Shown here one piece after another: positions 9,096-18,037 of a stretch of DNA of 49,979 bases. Position numbers and translations under genes: made by a program. The DNA comes from Pseudomonas sp. GTDB lineage: Bacteria > Pseudomonadota > Gammaproteobacteria > Pseudomonadales > Pseudomonadaceae. Within the stretch, counting starts at the first letter, position 1. Each line of letters opens with the position of its first letter. The stretch covers positions 1-49,979 of the forward strand of contig JAUSOF010000068.1 in NCBI GenBank assembly GCA_030656145.1. Reading direction: 5' to 3'. The notes below the pieces were generated by a model, which saw only the letters and a program-made list of their open reading frames with translations, was not told the DNA's origin and ran no database searches.

Positions 9096-10493
9096 TCAGT
9101 CGAAGTCATCTGGCGAGCTTCCGCCAGCGTCGGCGACGCTCAGGCCATGCTTGCGCAGTTTGTCGTGCAGGGTTTTGCGCGGTAGGCCGAGGGCTTCGGC
9201 CAGGCTGCGCAGCGAGCCGTGGGCACGACTGAGTTCGGCGGCGATCATGGCGCGCTCGAACGCTTCGACCTGCTCGCTGAGGTTGGCGTTGGACGGCACG
9301 CTGTTCTGCGGGCTGTCCAGGTTCAGCTCCAACCCGAGATCCAGGCCCAGGTCTAGGCCGATGGCGAAGCGTTCCGCGGCATTCTGCAGTTCGCGCACGT
9401 TACCCGGCCAAGGATGTCGCAGGAGCATGGCGCGCTGCCCCGGCTGCAGTTCACGCACGGTCAGGCCATGGCGGGTGCTGGCGCCTTCGGCAAAGTACTG
9501 GAACAGCAGCAGGCAGTCCTCACCACGCTCGCGCAGCGGCGGGATGCGCAGCGCAGCGACGTTCAGGCGGTAATACAGGTCGGCGCGGAAACGGCCCTGA
9601 TCGGCGGCCTGGCGCAGGCCTTCCTTGGTCGCGGCGATCACCCGGATGTCCAGCGGGATCAGCTGGTTGCCGCCGAGGCGCTCAACCACCCGCTCCTGTA
9701 GCAGGCGCAGCAGCTTGACCTGCACCTCCAGGCTCATGCTCTCGATTTCATCGAGGAACAGGGTGCCGCCGTTGGCAAACTCGAACTTGCCGATCCGGCG
9801 TTTTTGCGCCCCGGTGAAGGCCCCTGGCTCGTGGCCGAACAGTTCGCTTTCCACCACCGACTCCGCCAGGGCGCCCGCGTTGATGGCGACGAAGGGGCCG
9901 TCGCGGCGATTCGACAGGTCGTGCAGGGCGCGGGCGACGACTTCCTTGCCGGCCCCCGTTTCGCCGAGGATCAACACGTCGGCACTGATGTTGGCCAGCG
10001 CGCCTATCTGCTCGCGCAGGCGCGCCATGGCGGGCGATTGGCCGACCAGGCGCGCACTCAACTGCTGGCGGTCGGCCAGGGCCAGGCGCAGGCTGCGGTT
10101 GTCCAGCACCAGGCGGCGCAGGGCGAGGGCGCGGTGCACGCTGGCGAGCAGGTCTTCGCTGGCGAAGGGTTTCTCGAGAAAATCATAGGCGCCAGCGCGC
10201 ATCGCCTGCACGGCCAGGGGTACATCGCCATGGCCGGTGATCAGCAGCACCGGCAGGTCTGGATCCTGTTCGTGCAGCTGTTCGAGCAGTTGCATGCCAT
10301 CGATGCCTGGCATGCGAATATCGCTGACCACCACGCCGGCCCAGTCACGCGTGATGCGCGCGGCGACGCCGTGGGCGTCGGCCAGACTGACGACCTTGAG
10401 GCCAGCCAGATCGAGGGTCTGGCTCAGGGCCTGACGCAGGTGGGAGTCGTCGTCGATCAGCAGCACCTGGGTGCTTGGGTCGAGGGTGGTCAT
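9096..10493 (-). CDS. dctD: Sigma-54 dependent response regulator DctD
   Basis: 465 aa with three domains. The receiver (about 8-120) has the acidic cluster IDDD and phospho-acceptor Asp58 in VVSDIRMPG. The AAA+ domain (about 150-370) has Walker A GETGAGKE and the sigma-54 contact loop GAFTGA. A Fis-type helix-turn-helix lies at the C-terminus (SLAEALGLPRKTLHDKL). Once phosphorylated by DctB it should activate the dctPQM promoter. The ATG at 10493 overlaps the dctB stop as ATGA; a TTG at 10499 is also in frame but less likely. The two proteins are therefore made from one transcript by coupled translation. Confidence 0.95.
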   Translation of the reverse strand: MTTLDPSTQVLLIDDDSHLRQALSQTLDLAGLKVVSLADAHGVAARITRDWAGVVVSDIRMPGIDGMQLLEQLHEQDPDLPVLLITGHGDVPLAVQAMRAGAYDFLEKPFASEDLLASVHRALALRRLVLDNRSLRLALADRQQLSARLVGQSPAMARLREQIGALANISADVLILGETGAGKEVVARALHDLSNRRDGPFVAINAGALAESVVESELFGHEPGAFTGAQKRRIGKFEFANGGTLFLDEIESMSLEVQVKLLRLLQERVVERLGGNQLIPLDIRVIAATKEGLRQAADQGRFRADLYYRLNVAALRIPPLRERGEDCLLLFQYFAEGASTRHGLTVRELQPGQRAMLLRHPWPGNVRELQNAAERFAIGLDLGLDLGLELNLDSPQNSVPSNANLSEQVEAFERAMIAAELSRAHGSLRSLAEALGLPRKTLHDKLRKHGLSVADAGGSSPDDFD

Positions 10494-12304
10494 ACGCAAT
10501 AATCCTCGGGCGACTGGGTTTTAACGCCATGTTCGGCGGCACGCAGGCGCAGGGTCAACAGGGCGCCGCCGTCGGGGTGGTTGGCCAGCAGCAGTTCACC
10601 GCCGAGAGCACGCATCAGGCTATCGCAAATCGCCAGTCCCAGGCCCAGGCCTTGGGCGCTGGTCTTGGTGGTGAAAAAGGGTTCGCGGGCCCGTTGCAGG
10701 GCTTCGGCGCTGAAGCCGGGGCCGTTATCGCGCAGGTGCAAGTCAACCCCCGTGGCGCTCTGTTCGGCGCTCAGCCAGATACGTCGCGGCGGGGCCTTCT
10801 CGCCCAGGGCGTCAAGGGCATTGGCCAGCAGGTTGCCGAGTACCTGGCGCAGACGGGTTTCACCAGCCTGAACCCACAGGGTGGCATCCGGCAGGTCGCG
10901 AATCAGCTCGACGTCCATCGAGCGACGCCGTTTGGCCAGCAGCGCCAGGGCGTCGTCGAGGGCCGGTTGCAGGGCTACGCTCTCCGGCGCATGGCGGTCG
11001 CGGCGGGCGAAGGCGCGCAGGTGGGCAATGATCGAGGCCATGCGTTCGGTCATCTGGCTGATCAGCTTGAGATTGGCCCGGGCGTCTTCGTTGCGCTGGT
11101 GGTCGAGCAGCACGCAGGCGTTGTCGGCATAGCTGCGAATCGCCGCCAGTGGCTGGTTGAGTTCGTGGCTGATGCTCGCGCTCATGGTGCCCAGGGCACT
11201 GAGTTTACTGGCCTGGACCAGCTCATCCTGGGCGCGCACCAGTTCCTGCTGGGCGTGTTCGCGCTCCAGCACTTCCTGCTTCAGGCGGCTGTTGAGCAGC
11301 TCCAGGTCCTGGGTGCGCTCCTGCACGCGCTGCTCCAGCTGCTGGCGGGCGCGAGCATCCAGGGCAATTCGTTCGAGGTAATGGCGGCGGCGCTGGATCA
11401 GCAGGCCGAGCAGCAAGAGCAGCATCAGCAGTGCTGCGCCACCGATGGCCACAGCGCTGCGCACGGGGCGATCGAGCAGCACGCGCGGCGCCAGAATGCT
11501 CACGGACCAGCCGATATCCTCAAGGGTGCGGCCCTGTCGGAGCCAGGCCTTGGGGTCGAGCTTCAGGGGCGGCGGCGCCTGGATACGGTAAGGCTGGGTG
11601 TCGGTTATCGCGGCGCGCTCGGCATTGTCCAGCGCGCGGGTGGCATGGAAGCGCCAGTCGGCCTGGGAGGTGAGGATCACCACGCCGTAGTTGTCGGTAA
11701 CCAGCAGTTGTTCGGGGCGATTGCCCCACAACGTCTCGGTATGGTCGAGGTCGACCTTGACCACCAGCACGCCCAAGGTCTGCATGCCGTCGCGCACCGC
11801 TGCAGCGAAGAAGTAGCCACGCTTGCCGGAGGTGGTGCCCAGGCCGAAGAAGCGCCCAGGGCGGCCCTGCATGGCATCGCGAAAGTAGGGGCGGTAGGAG
11901 AAATTGCGCTCGACGAAGCTGTCCTGCTGATTCCAGTTCGAGGCGGCCAGGGTCTTGCCGTCCGGCGCCATCAGATAAATCACGTCGGCCCCGGTCTGCT
12001 GCTGCAGGTCGGCGAGCAGGTGGTTGGCCTGGTCGCGCAGTTGCTCGTCGGTGCTGTGCTGCAACAGCTGGCGCAGGGTCGGCAGTTGCCCGAGGATCGG
12101 TGGCAGCACCTCATAACGGTTGAGGGTGCCGAGCAGGTTGGCGACGTAGAGATCAAGAGTCTGGCGGCTCTGCTCGCTCAGTACGCTGCTGTAATAGCGC
12201 TCGGCTAGCTGTTGCAGTGGCCAGAGCAGTGGCGTCAGCAGCAGGGCCAGCAGCACCAGGCTGCGCCAGCGGAGACGTTTGGGGGTGCGGATAGTTGTGC
12301 TCAT
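10490..12304 (-). CDS. dctB: C4-dicarboxylate sensor histidine kinase DctB
   Basis: 604 aa. An N-terminal membrane helix (about 14-34) and a second near residue 290 enclose a periplasmic double-Cache-like sensor that carries the ligand site. A coiled coil (QLEQRVQERTQDLELL) leads into the H-box ALGTMSASISHELNQPLAAI with the phosphorylated histidine. The HATPase domain follows, with DNGPGF and GLGLGLAICDSL. It is an inner-membrane sensor for succinate-type acids that phosphorylates DctD. I use the ATG at 12304 (MSTTIRTPKRLRWR), though in-frame starts at 12340 and 12412 exist and no strong SD separates them. The prophage end lies about 290 bp upstream. Confidence 0.93.
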   Translation of the reverse strand: MSTTIRTPKRLRWRSLVLLALLLTPLLWPLQQLAERYYSSVLSEQSRQTLDLYVANLLGTLNRYEVLPPILGQLPTLRQLLQHSTDEQLRDQANHLLADLQQQTGADVIYLMAPDGKTLAASNWNQQDSFVERNFSYRPYFRDAMQGRPGRFFGLGTTSGKRGYFFAAAVRDGMQTLGVLVVKVDLDHTETLWGNRPEQLLVTDNYGVVILTSQADWRFHATRALDNAERAAITDTQPYRIQAPPPLKLDPKAWLRQGRTLEDIGWSVSILAPRVLLDRPVRSAVAIGGAALLMLLLLLGLLIQRRRHYLERIALDARARQQLEQRVQERTQDLELLNSRLKQEVLEREHAQQELVRAQDELVQASKLSALGTMSASISHELNQPLAAIRSYADNACVLLDHQRNEDARANLKLISQMTERMASIIAHLRAFARRDRHAPESVALQPALDDALALLAKRRRSMDVELIRDLPDATLWVQAGETRLRQVLGNLLANALDALGEKAPPRRIWLSAEQSATGVDLHLRDNGPGFSAEALQRAREPFFTTKTSAQGLGLGLAICDSLMRALGGELLLANHPDGGALLTLRLRAAEHGVKTQSPEDYCV

Positions 12305-12720
12305 AGAATCAGGCGCCAATGTGTCGCAGGTAGTATGCATCTTCGAGCTATAGCAAGGGATGTGCCAGTAGCGCTTGGCGGGAGGCTCTGCGGGAATGGC
12401 ACGCGACGGCAAATCGTCGGCTGGGCCGCGCCGCGTAGGCCGCGGCCAATCATATACCGCCAGCCTACCGCGATCGGGTATAGGGGGTGATGCTTCTGAT
12501 GGTCAGTCTGGCGCGTCGCAGTAGATCCTATGTTCATGCGCAAGCTTCGCGGGGCGTAGGAGCGGGGGGACGCCAAGTTTCATGCCCGCGATGCTGTTTG
12601 GCGGTATGCCCTATCGCGGCCATGGTGTAAGCGCGCGACGGATTTGGCACCGCATCGCGCGATGTTTGGCATTGTCCGCTTGCGGTAATGCCCTTCGGGC
12701 TTGCGGGCTGTTTGGCACAG
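12305..12720. other. dctB upstream region and left prophage end
   Basis: Non-coding between dctB and the last phage tail gene. Bases 12305-12594 look like host DNA and should hold the dctB promoter, though I cannot place one confidently. From 12595 on come repeated TTTGGC motifs of the phage end. Confidence 0.6.
12595..12720 (+). repeat. Left-end transposase-binding motif cluster
   Basis: Four copies of a TTTGGC core in the same orientation: TGTTTGGCGG (12595), ATTTGGCACCG (12642), TGTTTGGCATT (12663) and TGTTTGGCACAG (12709). The last recurs inverted at the right end (45567-45578), and ATTTGGCACCG recurs at 45463. Multiple spaced sites at each end are the rule for Mu-type transposases; assigning these as binding sites is inference. 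Confidence 0.65.
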
Positions 12721-13305
12721 CTAAACGAGCGTGCTGTGTGTCATGTTCTGCATCGTGGGTAACTCAGTCAGCTTAAAGAAAGCGGAGAGTTCGTTTTCTG
12801 ATCGGTCGAAGAAGTCGAGCGTCAGCGTAGCGCTGACCGAAAGACTTATCTCAAGCAAAGGCCCGGCGACGCTCCATGTGAAAGGCGCCTGATCTAGCAT
12901 CGACAGCCCCCTGTACATCATCGTCTGCCCCTCCGGCGCCTTTAGCTCACTGAAATCAAGTTTGACCAGCATAGGAACCCCGTCAGTTGCGAATTCGAAT
13001 CGCAGCCCGTGTGGCTTTTTTTCCCAGTTGGGGAGGACTACGGTTATCTCTCCAACGAAGTCCTCACCAGCCCAGTTTTCGATGTAAATGTCTCGCCACT
13101 CACGCTGCAGCACCATGGTGGCGGGATCAACATCAGCAACACCTTCGTGCCGTGGTAGCGAGCCAGCAACGTGTATCCAGTCCTCTGCGCAGTCCGTGCC
13201 AACGGATAGGTAGGTCGCACCTTCATGCATGTAGTGAGCCCCGACGCTTGGCGGCGCCTGAGCTGGTTCGGCCGGGCCGATGCTGGTGTGTTGAATCGCG
13301 GTCAT
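12721..13305 (-). CDS. Phage tail protein, last late gene
   Basis: 194 aa, unrecognised at sequence level. It overlaps the preceding gene by 4 bp (ATGA) and is the last gene of the tail operon, stopping right at the phage end repeats. The acidic, mixed beta-type composition and the aromatic-rich segments (EDWIHVAGSL, REWRDIYIENWAGEDF) suit a receptor-binding or fibre-associated protein. No signal peptide or membrane helix is seen. Function is inferred from position only. Confidence 0.6.
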   Translation of the reverse strand: MTAIQHTSIGPAEPAQAPPSVGAHYMHEGATYLSVGTDCAEDWIHVAGSLPRHEGVADVDPATMVLQREWRDIYIENWAGEDFVGEITVVLPNWEKKPHGLRFEFATDGVPMLVKLDFSELKAPEGQTMMYRGLSMLDQAPFTWSVAGPLLEISLSVSATLTLDFFDRSENELSAFFKLTELPTMQNMTHSTLV

Positions 13306-13817
13306 GATTGCGCCTCTTCAGTACTCGTTTCGGTTAGATAGTTGCCGCTTTGATCAACGAGCGGATTGCCGGTCTGGTCGACTAATAGGCCCTCAGGCAA
13401 GTCGCTGGGCGGTGGGGCCGTTTCCAGCTCTGCGACTCGCTCGGTGAGCTGTTGCAGCCCAGAAACCAGCAGGTCTACCTGTTGTTGCTGGGTATGCTGC
13501 TGCAGAGTGATCGCGTCTAACACTGCTGCCGTCAGCCGCGCCCTAATCGGGGTGCCCGCCGGCCAGTCTCGTGCTGGTGGGCCTTCGTACTCCCGTTCGA
13601 CGGTCAAGGCGCCAGCAGACACGGAAGCAGCTTTTATGATTTCCCAGCCCACTTCCTCACCGGCCTCACCCAGAGCAACAAGCGTCAGCAGGTAGTGGTG
13701 CCCCTCAGCCAGGCCAGTCAGTTGCGCTGCATCTGCAGCATTGATTGTTAGCGTCACTGCAGCCGCTGAGACGGGCTCTATGAGCAGAGAGCCCCAGTTG
13801 TTTATAAAGCGTTGCAT
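13302..13817 (-). CDS. Phage tail-tip/fibre-like protein
   Basis: 171 aa. A beta-type N-terminal part (LLIEPVSAAAVTLTINAADAAQL) is followed by a short coiled-coil stretch (about 105-130, QQHTQQQQVDLLVSGLQQLTERV) and a repeat of the VDQTGN / VDQSGN type near the C-terminus. This resembles trimeric fibre proteins. It overlaps the next gene by 4 bp. Exact role unknown; probably part of the tail tip. Confidence 0.6.
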   Translation of the reverse strand: MQRFINNWGSLLIEPVSAAAVTLTINAADAAQLTGLAEGHHYLLTLVALGEAGEEVGWEIIKAASVSAGALTVEREYEGPPARDWPAGTPIRARLTAAVLDAITLQQHTQQQQVDLLVSGLQQLTERVAELETAPPPSDLPEGLLVDQTGNPLVDQSGNYLTETSTEEAQS

Positions 13818-13826
13818 GGTTTTTCC

Positions 13827-15491
13827 TCAGACCCAGCTGATGCCATAGAGATTCGTTATGTAGAAATCATCTGATCGGGCGACCTGCCCCGTAACAGGGT
13901 TTGCCGTACCCATCAGCCACCTGATGCCGGCGGCAGCAAAGAAGCTGCGCCAGTACGGGCCTGGAGTTGTTCTCGGGCGCGGGATTGTCCTGCTCATTCC
14001 GCCGGCCACGGGGCCGTTCGGCCCTATCGCGGGGCCGGCAGACGCATCGATGTACGAGAGATTGCCGCCGTCTGGATACTCGTAAGGTTCGCGGGACCTG
14101 CAAATGCTGGCGCAGTTGTTTGAGTGCGGTACAAACCAGAGCAGGCGCACATCCTGCTCATCCAGCACGTTGCCGAATACGTTGAGATTGACGATGTAGG
14201 CAACCACGCCCATGACCATGTGGGCTCCTGGCATGTAAACCGGCAGAGGGTCGGGGTTGTAGGTCACGCCGTAGCTGGGGCCGTCATATGAGACGATGTC
14301 ATCCTCCTCTCCGGTCTCCGTGATCTTGCGCTGCACTGTCAGGTGGCGTGACTCATAGAGCCCCGCGTCGTTAAGTTCATAGCTGGCCGTAATGTCCAGC
14401 GACTCGCTCAATGTCCGGGCGTCAACAGTGCTGCCGCCGTATGTCAGCTCCATCGTTGTTGTCCGGTAAAGCCGCCACGTCTTTACCGTCTCGCTCAGCG
14501 TCGATACCAGCGTCGACAGCTGATGCCGGTTGTACCGTGCAGAGCGGATCGTCCCGTCTGTGCCATACCAGGCCGTCAGCAAGCCCGACTGCTGGGTTTG
14601 CTCCGCGCGGTAGTTGCGACTGCCGGTCTCTGCGCTCGAGCTGTCTGCCGCGTCGCTGCCTGGATTGCCCAGCGCGACCGAGCGATTCTCTATGACGCGC
14701 AGCGTGATTGCCGTCGAGTGATCGGCTTCAGGGTCGAGCACGCTCTCGTTAAGCTCGATCTCGATCAGGCCGTGATAGCCGGACGGCGATGCGCTTCCGA
14801 AGCCTCCGGGGTCCGTGCCAGTTGGGTGTGGCAAGCCGGTGGAGCCGGGGCCCGCAGTCAGCGTGAGCCCGTACAACACCCTGCTGCCGGTAAAGCTCAG
14901 CAGCGTCCAGCGCATATCGCCAGTGCCGCCCTTCGGGATCTCCAGCCAAGCCTGCGAGCTTGGGTCGGAGCTCCGCGCCGCGCAAGCGGGCTGCCCGCCG
15001 GCCTGCCCAAGACCAGCTGCAGTAAACGACCTGCTGGAGGTAAAGCCGGTGTCGCCGAGCTGCCATTGGGCAATGAATGCGGTGCTGGAGACACTAAGGT
15101 CTATAAAGAGCATCCTCGGGCCGTCCTCGCCGGGCCACCACAAGGGCACGCCAGGTAACGCCTGATATGCAGGACGCTCGCCCCAGTCCAGCCCGCTGCC
15201 TGAGCCCCAGTAGCACTGGACCCTGCCTTCACTCATGCCAAAGGAGCGCAAAATAGCGCGGCCCCACCATGCCCCGCCAGCCGCTTCCACTGCCGGCTCA
15301 GGAATATCGGGAAGCCCCATGTCGAATAAATGCGTATTGTCAGCGTGCCGAAAAATATCAACCGCGACGACAGTGCTGTCCGGCATCTCGATAACAGTGC
15401 TGCCGACCCCTGACACGGCAATTGTCACCGCCCGCCCGTGCCACGGCCAGCCAACGGCCAGTATCTCCTCATCAGCAACGTCACGGAGCAT
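13827..15491 (-). CDS. Large tail-tip protein (unrecognised)
   Basis: 554 aa from the ATG at 15491 (MLRDVADEEILAVGWPW), which overlaps the preceding gene by 11 bp; the frame is open further upstream. Long beta-rich and glycine/serine-rich sequence, with several charged loop regions and no membrane helix. Its position after the tape measure and the hub-like protein suggests a central fibre or tail-tip structural protein. I recognise no specific domain. Confidence 0.65.
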   Translation of the reverse strand: MLRDVADEEILAVGWPWHGRAVTIAVSGVGSTVIEMPDSTVVAVDIFRHADNTHLFDMGLPDIPEPAVEAAGGAWWGRAILRSFGMSEGRVQCYWGSGSGLDWGERPAYQALPGVPLWWPGEDGPRMLFIDLSVSSTAFIAQWQLGDTGFTSSRSFTAAGLGQAGGQPACAARSSDPSSQAWLEIPKGGTGDMRWTLLSFTGSRVLYGLTLTAGPGSTGLPHPTGTDPGGFGSASPSGYHGLIEIELNESVLDPEADHSTAITLRVIENRSVALGNPGSDAADSSSAETGSRNYRAEQTQQSGLLTAWYGTDGTIRSARYNRHQLSTLVSTLSETVKTWRLYRTTTMELTYGGSTVDARTLSESLDITASYELNDAGLYESRHLTVQRKITETGEEDDIVSYDGPSYGVTYNPDPLPVYMPGAHMVMGVVAYIVNLNVFGNVLDEQDVRLLWFVPHSNNCASICRSREPYEYPDGGNLSYIDASAGPAIGPNGPVAGGMSRTIPRPRTTPGPYWRSFFAAAGIRWLMGTANPVTGQVARSDDFYITNLYGISWV

Positions 15492-15789
15492 CGGGAAACC
15501 TCCTGATCTCGACCGTCCCTTCGGCGTCAACGCTGCGCAACTCATCGGTACGGCGCAGGCTGAACGCGAGTAGTCCGTCGGTCGTCCGAATCAGTCGAGG
15601 TGGATGAAGCGTGCGGGATTCTTCGACTATAGGACTGACGAGTCCGCCGCCACCTTTCACCTTCGGCGTGAAGGTCGCAGTGGCCCGCCGGCCGTTCAGT
15701 GGGCCCCGTGGCTCGACGGTTTTCAGTGCCTTGCGCTGGCGTGGGTTGAGCAGTGCATTCAGCGAGTTGACTAAGCCCTGATCGCTCAT
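15481..15789 (-). CDS. Small tail-module protein
   Basis: 102 aa, basic. It starts MSDQGLVNSLNALLNPRQRKALK and overlaps both neighbours (ATGA with the upstream gene, 11 bp with the downstream one). The tight packing shows it belongs to the tail operon. No known motif; function unknown. Confidence 0.6.
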   Translation of the reverse strand: MSDQGLVNSLNALLNPRQRKALKTVEPRGPLNGRRATATFTPKVKGGGGLVSPIVEESRTLHPPRLIRTTDGLLAFSLRRTDELRSVDAEGTVEIRRFPDAP

Positions 15790-17519
15790 AAAACCTCCAT
15801 GATCAGCAAGTCAGTTGGGATATTGATCTGGTAAGTCGCGACGGTTTCTGCCTCGGCGGGGTCGCGGTGGCGGCCCTCGATGTCGGGCGTGGTGAACTGT
15901 AGGCGGCGCGGATACAACTCGGCACCAGGGGTTGTCACACCGTAGTTGCCCGAGAAACCATCCAGTTCCTCATCAAAAACAGGAGCCTCCGACCGACCGC
16001 CTAACTGCGTAGCCAAGACGGTGCCGTGATCGGGCACGGGGCCGAAGTCGAACACTGGACGCGCGGGGATAGCTAGGCTGTCGGCGGTCAGGCTCGCGCC
16101 GCCACGACTGATAGCCAGTTCAATGGTTGCCACCTCCAGCCCTTGCCCGATATCCCATACCTCTTGCACACGCGCCACCTTGCCCTGGGCACTCAGACCC
16201 AACAGCTCGATGCGCGCAGTGTGGCTGGTGTCGTAGACGGCATCGGTGATCGGCGTCTGGAAGGCCACGCGAGTCTGGCGATGGCTGGCAATGATGCGCA
16301 CGTGCTCGGCGTGCATGGCTGTTCGTAGCGTGTTCTCGCGGCGGCCGGCTTCGTCCTTGTCGATGATCCAGTCACCCGAACCATCACCTACAGCGCCAGG
16401 CGGCGACGATGTAGCGGGGAGTTCCTCCCAGCTACTGGTGTCGAACTCGACTTCATCGCTGTAGCGCTCGCGACTGGTCTGCACGGTGAAGGTGGAGATT
16501 GACCCGGTGGCCTCCAGCGTCAGCTTGTAGCGCTCTGTCAGGGTCTGAGATGTGCGCTGTGCCAAAGAGGCCGCAAAGCTCAGCAAGTGTGGATCGTCAG
16601 TAAAGGTATTGATCCATGCACCACCCAAGCCACATGGGTTAGGCATTGAGGGTGGCAGCATCACTGTTTGGGGCGTGCCAACGAGTGCCCAGCCCCCTTG
16701 CTCAACGGCCTCAAGCAACATGCTGACGGTGGGCAGCTCGGTGCTTCCCTCAGCCAACCACCCGCAGAAGGTGTCGGTCGGATGGGTCCAGCGCACCGTG
16801 TACGGCCGATGCCGCAGGCGGGTGTAGCGATACTCCAGGGTTATTTCCACCTGGTTGAGCAGTTGCCCCGCATCGGCCGGCTCAATGGCCAGGCTGCCGT
16901 CGATAACTTCGCTGGGGCCAAAGCTGAAATGCGGGACGCTCTTAGCCGCCCAGCTGGTAAAGCGAATGCTGCCATCGGGCGCGCAGTCGAGATTACCCGG
17001 CACCGTCGAGCAACGATCCTGGCAATACTGCCAGTGGGCCTCTAGTTCGCCGAACACCGCTTCGGCCCAATAGCTGCCGGGTAACAGGGCGATGATCTCC
17101 TCGATACTCTTCTGCTCAATGCGGTTCTGCAGGCCGCAGGATGCGGTCAAGCTGATCTTTTTGCTAAAGGCATCCAGCCCCGGCCGCAGTGTTTCGCCGA
17201 CAAAGCGCAACTGCTCGCTACCCACCTCATCGCCTTCCAGCCGTTGGCGGTAGATATGCAATGGTTTGCCCGTCAGCGTATCCAGATCGAGCGAGCCCAA
17301 TGCGGGCAACAGGGTCAGCTTACCCACGCGCGCCGCGCCTTCTTCACGGTCTACCGACACCGTGTCCGTCAGTCGCGCCGAAATATCCACACCATCCAGC
17401 AGTACCCGCAGCCGCCAGCGCACGCTGTCAGCCAGCTCAATCACCTCAGCGCTACGCGAGACGCGGCGAACCGCGCCATTCAGCTCAACACCGTTTAGGG
17501 TTGCACCGTTGAGTTGCAT
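15786..17519 (-). CDS. Tail-tip (hub-like) protein
   Basis: 577 aa, predominantly beta. The N-terminus has the repeated NGATLNGVELNGAV pattern seen in some tail proteins. A cysteine-containing middle part (WQYCQDRCSTVPGNLDC) may form disulfides or bind metal. It lies two genes after the tape measure and its ATG overlaps the preceding stop. By position it is the distal-tail or baseplate-hub equivalent of a B3-type long tail. The specific role is inferred. Confidence 0.65.
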   Translation of the reverse strand: MQLNGATLNGVELNGAVRRVSRSAEVIELADSVRWRLRVLLDGVDISARLTDTVSVDREEGAARVGKLTLLPALGSLDLDTLTGKPLHIYRQRLEGDEVGSEQLRFVGETLRPGLDAFSKKISLTASCGLQNRIEQKSIEEIIALLPGSYWAEAVFGELEAHWQYCQDRCSTVPGNLDCAPDGSIRFTSWAAKSVPHFSFGPSEVIDGSLAIEPADAGQLLNQVEITLEYRYTRLRHRPYTVRWTHPTDTFCGWLAEGSTELPTVSMLLEAVEQGGWALVGTPQTVMLPPSMPNPCGLGGAWINTFTDDPHLLSFAASLAQRTSQTLTERYKLTLEATGSISTFTVQTSRERYSDEVEFDTSSWEELPATSSPPGAVGDGSGDWIIDKDEAGRRENTLRTAMHAEHVRIIASHRQTRVAFQTPITDAVYDTSHTARIELLGLSAQGKVARVQEVWDIGQGLEVATIELAISRGGASLTADSLAIPARPVFDFGPVPDHGTVLATQLGGRSEAPVFDEELDGFSGNYGVTTPGAELYPRRLQFTTPDIEGRHRDPAEAETVATYQINIPTDLLIMEVL

Positions 17520-18037
17520 CAGCGCTCCCTCGCTTCCAGCGACCAGTCATACAGGCCACGCGACTCATCAAAGTCGCTGATAACGCCATCAGTCAGCACT
17601 TCAAAGCGCGGCAGCCAGCTCACTCGGTAGCTGCTCGCGCCCAATACAGCCACCACGGTGGCGATATCGCCGACCATCGACAGCGGCGTATCGACCCAGC
17701 CATCACCGACCTGCGCCCATGCCCACGGTGCAACGTCCGGCCGGCGTTTACTGGCAGGTGGCAATTCGAAAGCCAGCGCGGCACCACTCATGCCCAAGGG
17801 CTTAACGCACCACAGTTCCAGCGGGCGCGAGTAGTCCAGCTGTTCCAGACCTGGATCGAGCGGGCCACTGCCACTGCAGACGATGCGCGTCTTGCGCCAG
17901 TGCGTTTGCTTGAAGCCTGTGCCATCGGCCATGCGCAGTTCACTGCTGCCGCCGAACGGCTCATAACGCTGGCGGATTGGGCCGCAATAAGCCGCAATGG
18001 GCACGCCCCCCAGCACCAATGGAGTGATCTCGCTCAC
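17519..18037 (-). CDS. Tail protein following the tape measure
   Basis: 172 aa. It overlaps the tape measure gene by 4 bp and the next gene by 1 bp. The sequence (MSEITPLVLGGVPIAAYCGPIRQRYEPFGGSS...) is beta-rich with no membrane helix. In long-tailed phages this slot holds the distal tail (Dit) or a minor tail protein; the assignment is positional. Confidence 0.65.
   Translation of the reverse strand: MSEITPLVLGGVPIAAYCGPIRQRYEPFGGSSELRMADGTGFKQTHWRKTRIVCSGSGPLDPGLEQLDYSRPLELWCVKPLGMSGAALAFELPPASKRRPDVAPWAWAQVGDGWVDTPLSMVGDIATVVAVLGASSYRVSWLPRFEVLTDGVISDFDESRGLYDWSLEARER

Noticed and set aside
10475..12208. 577-codon plus-strand open frame opposite dctB
   Set aside because: Glutamine/alanine/glycine-rich shadow of the sensor kinase gene with no ribosome site.
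12578..12594. Alternative left prophage ends at TG dinucleotides near 12582, 12592 and 12532
   Set aside because: None gives a target duplication with any nearby CA on the right side, and none starts the TTTGGC motif found at the other end.
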